Assembly (NCBI RefSeq): GCF_019649055.1
Contig: NW_026570225.1
Span: 496,001 to 560,000 of the forward strand
Origin: Paramacrobiotus metropolitanus
Taxonomy: Eukaryota; Tardigrada; Eutardigrada; Parachela; Macrobiotidae
DNA: 64,000 nt
Direction of reading: 5' to 3'
A program made the position numbers and the translations under genes. The notes beneath the pieces were generated by a model. That model saw only the letters and a program-made list of their open reading frames with translations. It did no database searches and was not told where the DNA came from. The stretch's first letter is position 1. Each line of letters starts with the position of its first letter. Below, piece by piece: positions 43,801 to 51,882 of this stretch.

Positions 43801-45761
43801 CTGACGTACAGGACTGCATTTGGAAAGAAGACCCCGTGAAAACTCAAGACCCCGTGGACGTCATCCTAGTCGGAATAATCTCTAACCAAACCTGTTTTGT
43901 GTTACCTTTGTGCTCACTGGAATTGTGATTAAACTTTATTACATTTTTCTTTCGCGCTGTTTAACCGTCATTACACTTTTCTTTTACGTTCTCCGAAGCC
44001 AACAGAAGCAAGATGCCTGCCGACAGAAGCATTACCGGCCCAACGAAACGCCCGAGCGGCTTCCAGATTTGCGGCCGTGAGTTGCTTGCCTCTCATGGGT
44101 CTGGAAGTGAAGGATGGGACGGTCAACAGGACACCGGACTCCCACTGGAAGAGGACGCGTACCGGCGACCCCACATGGGTCGACCGGAGAGGTGCGACGC
44201 TGGCGCGGTACTGAGTCGGAGCATCCTCGCAGGAGCTCGGATTCCCGCCCAGAGGCATGTTAGAGGCACGACAGCCTGCGTGGTAGATACGCCACTTTGC
44301 GTATGCGTACCAACGCACACATGCTGATTCGCCCTCTCTTGTACGTACGTGAGTGGCTGCACTGCACTCTCCGCCTAGCGGATCCACCGCGGGCGCACTC
44401 ACTGAGCATACTTGCTCTCTCGTTCCTCTCTCGCTGTATGACTCAGCGCTTATACGCTCGCGTTGGATACGAGTCCAGTCTGCGCATCACATTCGACATG
44501 TCTGGACAGCACGACGTTGCCGCCAGCACACTTCTCTCTCTACATTTCATTACGCTCTAGAACTTGCTCTCAGCAACTTGACGTGCTGATTTTGCATAGC
44601 CAGACATTGGCTCTTGGTTCTTCCTCTCCCGCAATCACGCGGTATTTGCTCCCTTTATCTGTCAATAAAGCTCACTGTGAGTCCCCTGCGCTTGCCTGTC
44701 ACAACAACATTGTACTATTTTAATAGTACCGCCCACGGGTTACCGCAGGGAATAAAAAAGAGCATCACCCATTTTAAAACCAAGATTCCCGCTCACAGAA
44801 GTAGCTTATTTGGTTAACGGCTAACAGCTTTGAATGTACAGTATTTTAAGCGTTACGACTGCAAGTACTGGTGCAGTCGATTAATTTTTGGAAATGCAGT
44901 GCGAGTTTTCCTTTGGTATTTCACACACGCACACACACACACACCCGTTCTTATGCTTAGATCAGTTTGAATTGCAGCTCAAGACAATCGCACGATATAC
45001 GTGAACATACCACATCCGGTCGCTCGGTAATCACTATTGGCAAAGCGTACATGGTGGCATACAGTGTCGACCAAGCGCTGCTTAACCATGCCTGTCGCAC
45101 TTCTCGACTCCGAGGAATTTTGACGAATTTAGCCTGTGCGTAAAACCACACCATACAGATACGTTTTCAATCAATTGTGGAACGTTTCACCACCTCGTGT
45201 GATTAGTAATCACACTGATTACTGATTACCTCTTCTTTGGTCTCTGCATCCAGCCTTTGCAAGACGGCAGCGCGCATGGCACTCGTGCTATCCGTGTCCG
45301 CCAACACAAACGTAACGGGATAGTATTTGCTAGCGCTCATTTGTGACAACAGGGACAAAGCTTCAGTCGTATGGCCTCCTAACAGTAATACTTCCATTGG
45401 GGCATATTTTTAGACTCCCGGTTATCGGTGTGGAAGAAAATTGTCATTGTAAAATATCAAAATGCGACTTAAGGAAAAGTTAAAAAGCAATATTAACAAT
45501 AAGTTATAAGTAATAACTTATTATAACTACGGTCTACGAAGAATATTTACGAACTAATTTCTATTCGATCAGAAAGCGCTGATAGAACAGAGTTTCGTCA
45601 TTAAACAAAGTTTTACCTGAACCCAGTATAACCATCAGCCGCAACGGCAAGTCTTTCCTGGATACTCTTTCGGATTTTCCTCTCACACACAAATAAAAGT
45701 AAGCAAAGCGGAATCCGAAGATGCACAATAGTGCTGCCACGAAGGATACTATCCACAACAT
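31883..45761 (-). CDS. ALG14: ALG14, UDP-GlcNAc transferase membrane anchor subunit, split by an LTR element
   Basis: Five exons (45761-45617, 45378-45230, 45133-45011, 32243-32184, 32053-31883) sum to 648 nt, or 215 residues, against 216 in human. ALG14 anchors ALG13 to the ER and with it adds the second GlcNAc of the dolichol-linked N-glycan precursor. The N-terminus is a transmembrane helix (MLWIVSFVAALLCIFGFRFA). Then come VILGSGGHTTEALSLLSQM, TFVLADTDSTSAMRAA, KIPRSREVRQAWLSSAWSTL, ILCNGPGTCVPICL (exon 4), and IITFVESICRVKSLSLSGKI with a final FLGRLV (exon 5). The intron between exons 3 and 4 is about 12.8 kb because it contains the LTR element at 32507-44703 in opposite orientation. Splice sites on both sides are intact (GTATGT donor at 45010, CAG acceptor at 32244), so the gene may still be expressed. 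The start is 537 bp from divergent ELP2. Confidence 0.94.
32507..32952 (+). repeat. 5' LTR
   Basis: 446 bp, starting TGTTAGAGGCACGACAGCC and ending CGCTTGCCTGTCACA. A poly(A) signal AATAAA is at 32913-32918. The same sequence recurs at 44258-44703. The R/U5 limit cannot be read without transcript data. Confidence 0.93.
32953..32970 (+). other. Candidate primer binding site
   Basis: TGGTAAGCAGATCGTTTG follows the LTR end without a gap. It begins with TGG, the complement of a tRNA CCA end, as LTR-element primer sites do. I could not identify the tRNA. Confidence 0.45.
32971..34441 (+). other. Long untranslated leader of the LTR element
   Basis: About 1.5 kb between the primer site and the first gag-region ATG. 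It includes repeated AACGGCGGAT/GACCGACCT words (33290-33400), an A/T-rich middle, and a short tandem array of TACTGTAxxATAG words at 34018-34085. No ORF is supported. It is a plausible packaging/dimerisation region, by analogy only. Confidence 0.5.
34018..34085 (+). repeat. TACTGTA-word tandem array in the element leader
   Basis: Imperfect units containing ACTGTACTGTAACATAG/ATATAG repeat about three to four times with a period near 20 bp, just upstream of the first ORF. Confidence 0.6.
34442..35392 (+). CDS. LTR element ORF1: gag-region protein with coiled coil
   Basis: The ORF starts at ATG 34442 (the frame opens a little upstream) and encodes about 316 residues, Pro/Gln/Thr-rich. A heptad-like helix is visible around residues 160-205 (YQQIAGLLLQLQRSQDETLQ; VDALNRRISDLEQ), typical of assembly helices in gag precursors. 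It has no catalytic motif. The frame closes at TAG 35390-35392. A -1 frame opens at 35335, so ORF1 and ORF2 overlap by 58 nt. ORF1 may be a matrix-like N-terminal part of a gag polyprotein read through by a frameshift. Function is inferred from position and composition only. Confidence 0.6.
   Translation: MAALVNNTYAHQPGPLKAGGYSFQHASPVGRQVPSASPLRRTEVPGARDQRIPPTGFAAFDSGLQDTYENGLVPVVNEGGYPAPTRPNYDMVHLTRSTAPLTVVDRQIACRTPERRMENPSAATVQSYSGLEDGNMKPDPRYGSGPDSQPYQAEEREQNAPLYQQIAGLLLQLQRSQDETLQAVDTLQKNHTVTLQAVDALNRRISDLEQHQSEPPWTDANRPTGLPLQVPTGPVVQCPKNHGPATVAPHKQPQPTKYVTFDGTSPEGRVITPTNTSVPWSTAPQPHYPASYPSALHNAAAGETSPHMERTSSPLT
35335..37191 (+). CDS. LTR element ORF2: gag capsid with CCHC zinc knuckle
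   Basis: The frame is open from 35335 to TGA 37189-37191 (up to 618 residues). The first likely internal methionine codon in this frame is at 35530. The middle part is a retrotransposon capsid of the Ty3/gypsy kind: LPDFDGDHTKLDGWMKQI, AAQLKGQAEEWHRLA, NLWLAKFEERFADKNKEINA, QETPEQYYDAMMSI and VHYLKENILEPKLREALD. Downstream, a single zinc knuckle CGHCMWGNHHSNAC (36766-36807) fits C-x2-C-x4-H-x4-C. Gly/Asn/Arg-rich nucleocapsid-like segments flank it. No protease motif follows. The absence of disabling stops over 1.8 kb suggests that the ORF was functional until recently. A second -1 frame overlap (52 nt) leads into ORF3. Confidence 0.82.
   Translation, partial: RSRRRNQSTHGTNKFPLDIDDPKCLNQPEFNLQRARTRSYNTADSQLGGYGGQPDPAGYPEQHSRVQLYRPTEGRQTPLGLQPGLYGRVPNLPEGFYPEPPQSAQVSPPQANGHDGQLEPARYLAGYPDQQGRIPNANPPPALDVQQNASVAPQHPQHPEAGHAFNQEGEGRPSDQLTRTMIRACARGRRQPLPDFDGDHTKLDGWMKQIRRLHAEAQEWFESDIRFMTDLAAQLKGQAEEWHRLAAADEPLGGWPVNLWLAKFEERFADKNKEINALATMAKRKYRFGQETPEQYYDAMMSIKSRVPSITDVMAVHYLKENILEPKLREALDIWMPATTAEFLKYIRQYTTGKAKYDVPYGETIGQNHSLAHDRPQVVYYVTPHGSSPVQPGAPLLYFGSNGGSGQYTAQPLAGQNGNSGGRRNNGNGRTNRDQAGGAGQSGQSLAGPNQSQRNQDAYINRQEGLFRQWTFQNGITCGHCMWGNHHSNACAYANVDPACNPNRNWYMDWRQRYDARGPLGAANPNRAALVPPRPHGAGRPSGRANRNWQPGTGNGANGGNLPDGGGHNYGSDEQQNFTGQMQQPTALQPSYYGPTVFPSNNGGGMTLVYPTENDYGQ
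37140..38648 (+). CDS. LTR element ORF3: low-complexity protein in place of pol
   Basis: The frame is open from 37140 (within the ORF2 end) to TAG at 38648, about 500 residues. It has no similarity that I recognise and no protease or polymerase motif. Internal repetition is clear. The motif GxHKGT/GAHEGT appears three times (near 37375, 37500 and 37740). A Gly/Ala-Asn-Asn array (SGANNGAGSVSANNGAVP and relatives) runs from about 37790 to 38010. It begins exactly where gag-pro-pol elements would carry protease, in the -1 frame relative to ORF2. It could be an accessory domain fused to gag by frameshifting, or non-functional repeat expansion. Neither can be chosen from sequence alone. Confidence 0.5.
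   Translation, partial: RRRNDLGLSDGKRLWSVSTGGSTDLLPPTKAPDKDNPVYRNKSVTGRARETATKSTKGANRSAGKSSSHRRTSIGPRGSHKGTVLTVNAAKPTAAGFTRSANRRAGESSYGQTTMVESHGAHKGTVQSVTTEAARMLDDNNAVISPRIWSVTTREKFGLPSTTEFPGNLVTVMPQPTSEADNGFNASLSNKRPPIGRHGAHEGTEPTGSKNAAGLSGANNGAGSVSANNGAVPCGLSGANNVARPAGASNDALPSASPDGNNVVRPARANNDTVPPVLQGANNVAPATGPRGTAECCPTTHQDTITPPGLPTVSAAKGVSAKSTEWSPGKTPVKLSAIIANMVTSHGLEEGNRITATTTADYRRADVRTHYDGIATCPTAHSRSQPAPPVTSITEYPHETEQPAGRTLKPSTSVAKSIPIPEASGSVDTRVSRNVHTGDTRLTCQDRTGEGQNAARASKVHHVGTHGSALETMKSFPIPMVGRPTKKQQAGMISVEEYWMDE
38649..39169 (+). other. Non-coding stretch after ORF3 of the LTR element
   Basis: About 520 bp with no long ORF. It contains CGGCTGGATTCGGCTCGAGG-type sequence that recurs in altered form near 39900 and 40150, so it seems to belong to an older internal duplication. 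Confidence 0.5.
39170..39720 (+). repeat. 27-bp minisatellite (GACC...AAGGTCGGTCAACA) in the LTR element
   Basis: Units of 27 bp combine CAACCGACC and GAAGGTCGGT words and repeat about 18 times with substitutions. In one frame the first part (39177-39458) reads as a nine-residue repeat with consensus VGxxxPTxx (VGQQQPTSE, VGRASPTSK, VGKIQQTTE). A stop then interrupts it, and the periodicity continues to about 39680. The period divisible by three keeps the frame. I treat it as repeat DNA, not a proven gene. Confidence 0.8.
39721..41759 (+). repeat. Degenerate long-period repeats in the LTR element
   Basis: Blocks around GTCGACCACAAAAGTCGACC, CCACAGAAGTCGG and GGACCCGGAAACG-like phrases recur at 39855, 40035, 40720, 40790 and 40930, among others. 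The units are long and diverged. No ORF over about 120 residues is found on the forward strand, and no pol motif. Confidence 0.55.
41760..43520 (+). repeat. Palindrome array, core CCGACCTCAGGTCGG, in the LTR element
   Basis: The 15-mer CCGACCTCAGGTCGG is a perfect inverted repeat around one base. It or a one- to two-base variant occurs at least ten times (for example near 42208, 42388, 42605, 42762, 42891, 42918, 43058, 43110 and 43290). The palindromes alternate with ATAACATT(A/G)TA spacers and CCGACAACAGGTCGG words. They are nested in higher-order units of roughly 170-240 bp that also carry GGAAAACGACTTCC and TGGTCCCACTTGGACCT. It is non-coding on the forward strand. Reverse-strand ORFs here only mirror the repeat. 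Confidence 0.85.
43521..44257 (+). other. 3' internal region of the LTR element
   Basis: About 740 bp between the palindrome field and the 3' LTR. A T-rich patch (43885-43995) interrupts the GC-rich DNA. A typical purine-rich tract is not obvious before the LTR; the last bases are ATTCCCGCCCAGAGGCA. No gene is supported. Confidence 0.5.
44258..44703 (+). repeat. 3' LTR
   Basis: 446 bp that I read as identical to the 5' LTR, including the AATAAA. It is followed by the target duplication ACAA. The downstream host sequence resumes with CATTGTACTATTTT. Confidence 0.93.
44922..44944 (+). repeat. (CA)n microsatellite
   Basis: CACACACGCACACACACACA and flanking CA units lie in the ALG14 intron just outside the LTR element, before exon 3. 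Confidence 0.85.
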
Positions 45762-46298
45762 TTTCGCTCTTCCCCACTATCCGGTGGTTCGAAACCAATC
45801 CTGTGCAGATTAAATGAGGCTTTTCGAAATGAAAATAATGGTTTCAGAAAACGTTAGTGAAAATGATCAAGGTTCACGTCTGAAATAAGCACCAAATAAT
45901 TTCTGAACCACGTACTTCACTGTAAGATCGAAAGACGCAAGCGTAAAAAATAAAAAAACTGAAATTATAAAAACTGTATTAAAGCTAATGGAAGTAGCAG
46001 CAGCTACGTGTAATAAGTTACTTAGCGTAGCGCGCCGAGTCACACGGCTGAGATGGCTGTAACCCTGTAACTTGTCGCACAGCACTGCCGCCCACTTCCA
46101 GCTCCGGCTCGCACGCCCGAAGGTTAAGCATTCGGCAGTGAGCAAGCTGCAAAGTGCTTGCTTTTCGAGGTTTTAAAACTAATTTGTTTTTTCGACGATA
46201 TTCGAAATATCCTTTTTGGGTTGTGGAGAATTGTCGGTTTATTTGGATGCCTGGGTTTTACGGAGATTGAAAAAAATCCGACTTATGATCGAACTGAA
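45762..46298. promoter_or_regulatory. Bidirectional promoter region of ALG14 and ELP2
   Basis: 537 bp between divergent start codons. Both promoters must lie here unless non-coding exons exist. No core element is assigned. Confidence 0.5.
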
Positions 46299-49200
46299 AT
46301 GCACACTGATTTGATTTATCTGAGCGCTGGCTGCAACACATCACCGCATTGTTTGACATGGGGTGATAATGGAGTTCTTCTCTACGCTAGCGATGCCAAT
46401 ATTATCGTTTGTGATCCGCACATTACGGTAAGTTTATTTTTCTCTAAATAAAATTGATTCAGTTTGTTTTCACATAGAATTCCGCTGTACAGGACCGAAT
46501 AAAAGAAGGAATTGCTCCGGGGTTTCAAGCTCGCCACTCTCTACGAAATCATAGTGAGCCAGTGAACTGCGTCAGATGGATAAAAAATTGTGTGACAGGT
46601 ACGAACGAATACAGTACGAGTTCTAAAATTGCATTGCTTAACTGAATAGACTGCGCTTTTTTGTTTCATTTCGCTCGTTTTGTTTTTTAATTAATTTTGG
46701 ACCTTTGTAGGATTAGAAAATGAGTTTATTTCTGTGTCGTCGGACAAAACGTGTGTAATTTGGTCGATGACTGCTGAAAATGCTGGTGGAAATGATGTTT
46801 CCTTGGAAAATCGAAGGGTAAACCGGTAAAATATATAACAATAAATCTCAGGCGCAGGCTTTTATAATTATTGTTCTGTTGTTTTGAAAACAGATTAGAT
46901 CTAAACAATCAGATTGCAATCGTTGGTATATCCATACCCATTTGTAAAATTTGGAAAATTTTATTGCTTACAGCCATAAATTTTACGAAGTGGTTTGTAT
47001 TTCTACGTGCATGTTCGTAAGTGTTAAACAGTAAACAATGAAGACTGACCGCAGATTAAAAATGGGATTGTTGCAGGACTGGATTGCATATCTTCTGTTT
47101 AATCGAGTTTAATTTGTTATTTCATTATATAGTTTTCGGTGGTGCAGTTTATGGAAGCGAAAGCAGCGCTGCAAGTGGGCAAGGCGACTTACATTCCCGG
47201 CGATACATTGAAATGTCTTCTTGCTGTTGCTGATATCGACGGCGTGGTCAATTTATGGTATCGCCAAGACAAGGTTGGATTTGAAATCGTCAAAACCATT
47301 GATTTCGGGCGAACATTAATTTTGGACTTGGATTGGGTGTTTTGCCCAGTACAACAAGTGAGTTCGTATTTTTTTACGATGGGATTATCTTGATCGGTAT
47401 CTCTAAGATAACTGTTTTTGGAACACTGAGTTGCGGCAAGCTAACAACCAACCCGTGTAAGACTTATTTGCGCGTCTTAAATTTTTTATGGTTTTTTTCA
47501 TTTATCTGTTTTACCTTAATTTACAGTTACCCTCTCCAAGTTCCAGATAAGATCTGTAAACTTTATTGTCAATGCAGCTACTTTATATAGGCTATTTGAA
47601 ACTTTAGAAAGTTTAATCTGTGTACGTTCTTTGAAGATGCATTGTTAGCTTGCGGAGGCGATGACGGAAAAATTCATTTGTCGACGCTGTGCATTAACGA
47701 CAATGAAATAACGGTAAGGAGGCTACTTTTTAGTTTGATCCTTTTGGGAAGTATGACCTGTATTTCATTCAAACTTCCGCTATTTAGTTTGCAAATTTGA
47801 CTGCTTTGTCGGGGCATGAAGATTGGATTCGATGTGTTGAATTTTCGGGGGTGGATCAGCTGGGAGTTATTCATTTGTTGAGCGCTGGACAGGACAGCAC
47901 CATACGATTATGGACGATAAACGAAACAGTCCCAGAAAAAAAAGATGATGACGATTTATGGGCAAAGGTTAACAAGAAGGTTATGCGGCTCCCAGGTATT
48001 TGACATCTGACATTGTTGCTGTTGAATTCCTTCGACAAAACAAACAGTTTTAACTTTGTGTTTAACCGGTGTCGCATTAATGTGGGAACGTGAAGCGACA
48101 CATGCCGTGACATGGGGTTTAATTGAATGCCATTAGTACTTCGTCTTCTTTCATAGGGTCCAGTGCCAATTACGAAGTCACGTACGATACACTAATTTTT
48201 GGACACGAAGGATGGATATATGGTGCTCACTGGAGTCCAGCTCGTCCAAATGGTAGAATCGACATTTTTGCTTGTTCCTCTCCATGTTTTTACTTTAATA
48301 TTTGATGAGTACCATAAGCCAGAATATTTAAACTATCGTTTACAATTACGTAATACCTGCTGATTGCAGGAAAAGACGCGAGCCAACCTTTGCGAATTGT
48401 CTCGGCTTCCATGGACAAAAGTATCATCGTTTGGCAGTCTCAACAGGACACCGGGGGTGTGTGGACAGATATTGTATGCATTTCAGGCTAGCCGCAATTT
48501 TATTGAAATATTCACGGCAGGCCAGATGACTACTGGGATTGTCTGACCTAAAAATTTTGTGATCCAACAGGCGCGAATGGGTGAAGTCGGTGGGAACAAT
48601 TTAGGGTTTTATGGTTGTCAGTTTGATCCCACTGGCAACTGCCTGATTTCGCACAGTTATTCTGGAAGTCTGCACATGTGGAGATACGACGAGGTGATTA
48701 TTTGTTGCAGAGATATTCGGATTACCTGTAAAAAATTCATACGAACAGGAGAGTTTTCAGTTTTGTTACCGGGGTGTACTTTACAGTCAGCGGACGCATG
48801 GTATCCAGGCGTTGTTTGCGGTGGTCACTATAGTTCTGTAAATGATATCGTCTGGGATTCACGTGGACTTTATCTGCTATCGACCAGTCAGGATCAGACT
48901 ACTAGGCTGCATGCTCCTTGGGTGCATACGGACGGCGAACGGTTCCAGGTATTTACATTATGATTCTAACTTTAGCTAACGTAGCACAAATCTACATACT
49001 GTACTCACAAGCACGTTATGACGGCGTCTAAAAATAAGACCATGGCTCTCAAGTCAATACGATTTATCCGGCTTTCAATAATTACTTGATATCGTTACTT
49101 TACTTTCTGCATGAAATCTTTTAGCTGAATTATGTTTTTTATTGATATATTTTTTTCATAAGGCCAGGAGTACGAGCCGGTACATACAGCAAATTTGTTT

Positions 49201-51141
49201 TATATTTTTTTTATTATTTTTTCAGTTTGTTATTTCTTGGTTCTCGTCGTAGGAAGAGTGGCACGAGATTAGTCGTCCACAAGTGCACGGTTATGATTTG
49301 GTTTGTTTGGCAAGCACTGGATTTTTCAGTTTTGCATCCGGTGCAGACGAGAAAATTATCCGACTGTTTGAAGCACCTCGCAGTTTCCTGGAAAACTTTT
49401 CGGATATATCGAAAGTCAATGTTGACAAAGAACTGGTAGGTCGCGCAGTTAATTTTTATTAAAGGGGTAACTCTGTGTTAGGTTGTCAAGACTGACAGAG
49501 AGGAACCGGCTTGGGCGATCACACAAACTCATTTATGGTTCTCTATTCGATGGTTCTACGGTGCAGTTGTAATTACATACCATTACTGTACTTGTTACGT
49601 TTTCACTATACGCCGTAATTTCTAATCGAAACTTCCATACTTTATGAATTCCCGATTGTTTCTTCATATTAAGGAATAAGCTTCTGTGCCGTGCTGGCTT
49701 TGCTTTGGTTAGATGCATTTGTGTGTAATATTGTTGTAATGTTTATAGCCAAATGCAGCGGAGGGTGCAGCTGTTCCTGCTCTCGGTCTATCCAACAAAG
49801 CTTTGTCGCCGGCAGAAGAGGGCCAAGGAGATCAACGGCATCCGACGGACCGGTATGCAGAATTCTCCTATGTTCCCGTGCGATCAAGTTGTAAGTCGAA
49901 GTTCACAATTTCGGTGTATCTGAAAAATTTGGAGATACATTTCTTATAGGCCCGCCACCCGAAGAAGATTTGATACAGAACACGTTATGGCCGGAAACCA
50001 ACAAGCTCTATGGTCATGGTTATGAAATTTCCACTTTGGCATGTAACCATGCTGCTACCTTGTTGGCTTCTGCATCAAGGGTAAAAAAAGGTTTCAAAAA
50101 TTTAATCGTAAATGCAAAGCAGTAGTTTATGGAAATATTTTCTGACATTTACACTACTTATTGCTGTAATTAAATACTTGATTCGGTACCATTTTTTGGC
50201 GGTAATAGTATGAATGAGAATAAGAATAATATCTTTATCTTGGTATGCTTAAGCATTAGCGGACACGCTGTTCGTAGGCCAACCATCCGGAGCATGCTGA
50301 GATTTTCCTCTGGTCTAAACAGCCACACAATGCTGCTGTTAGTACGTCTTGGGTGCTTTCTGGTCGCTTATGCGCACATGCTTTAACGGTCACTCAAATG
50401 TGTTTTTCCCATAATGACGATTTCCTACTGTCGGTATCTCGCGATCGTACATGGTCGCTTTTTAAACGCCAAAATGACGGTGTTCCATATCAGTTGTGCT
50501 TGCGTCCTGATAAATCCCAACAGCAAAGCCGGATTATCTGGACTTGCGCCTGGACACCGGATGATAAATATTTTGTAACAGGATCGCGTGACAAAACGGT
50601 AATATGCTTAACACAAAAATGCGTAATGATGTTGCATGATCGTACAGCCCGAAATAGTGGAGCATGTGATGAGACATATTCATTGTTATTCAGATCTTTG
50701 TATACCATGTCAGCAACAAGGATCCTGATCATCCAAAAGTAGATCTTGTTCATCGATTGACCATGTCCGAAGCCGTGACAGCTATAGATTTAGAACTTCT
50801 TTTTGGAGACGCTGAACGGTAACGCCGTATTTTGCCTTTGCCGACTTGCGATTGAGTTGTATAATCTTTTGCCATTCCGATTATTGTTCCCGATTTTGTT
50901 TTGTTTTAGATATTTAATGGTAGTTGGAAGCGATAACGGCAGTTTACAAATGTTCACATTCAACCGCGCCGGAACGGAGGAGCCGAGTCATGTTAGCAGT
51001 TTGTCCCACTCACACCACAAGACACTCAACAGAATAGCGTTCCAACCGATGCCGGAAGTCAGCAATTGTACTTTCATGAAATTTGCAACATGTGGAATGG
51101 ACCGAGCAGTAAAAATTTTTAAACTGCGCAAGACCTTGTGA
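46299..51141 (+). CDS. ELP2: ELP2, WD40 subunit of the Elongator complex
   Basis: About sixteen exons run from ATG 46299 (exon 1 46299-46427) to TGA 51141 (last exon 50911-51141). The protein is a double WD40 propeller. Blocks that match ELP2 in order are [167 protein letters not shown] followed by SRDRTWS, and [18 protein letters not shown]2 scaffolds Elongator, which modifies wobble uridines of tRNAs. The junction between exon 4 (from 47133) and exon 5 (47637-47713) needs a weak GTTCGT donor near 47361 to keep frame; the other junctions are canonical. It is divergent from ALG14. Confidence 0.94.
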
Positions 51142-51882
51142 CAAAATATTTTTCGTTGATAATACTGCTGCATCTGTATGTGTGATATTCAGTTGCGGAC
51201 CTTGCGGTTATCATTATAACTACATCTGCATAGAATTTTTTTTGGTTTGTTAACTTTATTGTTCTAATTGAAATTGTTTGTTGGTCACTGAAATTGGATT
51301 TTAATTTGGGACAGAAAGGCAGAATAAGTTACCTATATTAGCCAGAGCCATAACCTTTAACAAAAACCATATGCGTTACATTTGCGCATATTTGAAGTTT
51401 AAGACTGTGAACACTGGACATTACAAATACTTTCAAATGGCAGTTTTAACGAAATTATAAGTAACCGATTACATAAACAGCTCGTTAATTACAATTTTCG
51501 GTTACAAATCACTTAATTTTCAGATATTATCTGGTTTTAGGTTAAGAGTTTGTTGAACCGGCAAGCGTGTTGAACAAAATTTAATGTATTTTATTTGTAT
51601 TCAAGTTTTAATCGAGTCGGAACGCAGGAGACAAACCATGTCAGCACTTTATCTAACTCGCAGATCTCGCGTCACAAAATGCGAAACACAGAAGCTTTCC
51701 AAGGAATGCCGGAGACAACTTATTTAATGTAAAGACACGGAACTTACAACCTGGGAAGCAGATCGGGCAGTTAAAAAGTTTTCAAGGGCGCAACTCCTTA
51801 TAAACTACTTTCGTCGACAAAACAGTCCAAATAGCCAACCAACTGATCTCCTGACTGCAGATCAGCAGAGAAAATCTTGAAC
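51142..51882. other. Convergent region between ELP2 and INTS12
   Basis: 740 bp containing the ELP2 3' UTR and, at 51604-51805, a decayed duplicate of the ELP2 last exon (see separate entry). No other gene is seen. Confidence 0.6.
51604..51805 (+). pseudogene. Decayed duplicate of the ELP2 terminal exon
   Basis: The stretch reads FNRVGTQETNHVSTLSNSQI, later AFQGMPE, in one frame. This parallels [20 protein letters not shown] and AFQPMPE of the true last exon (50960-51060). Nucleotide similarity continues through CAGATCGGGCAGTTAAAAAG (matching GGACCGAGCAGTAAAAATTT) and AAGGGCGCAACTCC (matching AACTGCGCAAGACC). In-frame stops and indels break the copy after the AFQGMPE block. It lies about 460 bp downstream of the ELP2 stop in the same orientation. 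It is therefore an old tandem duplication of at least the last exon that has lost coding function. Confidence 0.8.

Larger units (their letters stand above)
32503..44707 (+). mobile_element. Giant gag-only LTR retrotransposon (TR-GAG-like, non-autonomous) with ACAA target duplication
   Basis: The element proper is 32507-44703, bounded by 446-bp direct LTRs that start TGTTAG and end TGTCACA. ACAA lies on both outer sides (32503-32506 and 44704-44707). The LTRs show no difference by eye, which means a very recent insertion. The interior holds a leader of about 1.5 kb, three consecutive gag-region ORFs (34442-38648), and then about 5.6 kb without any long ORF, filled with tandem and palindromic repeats. 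No YxDD, RNase H, DTG/DSG protease or HHCC/DDE integrase motif was found on either strand. GC content is visibly higher than in the host DNA. Gypsy-type ancestry is suggested by the 4-bp duplication and the capsid/CCHC order. Mobilisation would need enzymes from another element. It sits antisense in an ALG14 intron. Confidence 0.88.

Noticed and set aside
32507-44703. A CRISPR-like or other prokaryotic defence array in the repeat field
   Set aside because: The repeats are palindromic, have no constant-length unique spacers, and lie between LTRs in a eukaryotic intron.
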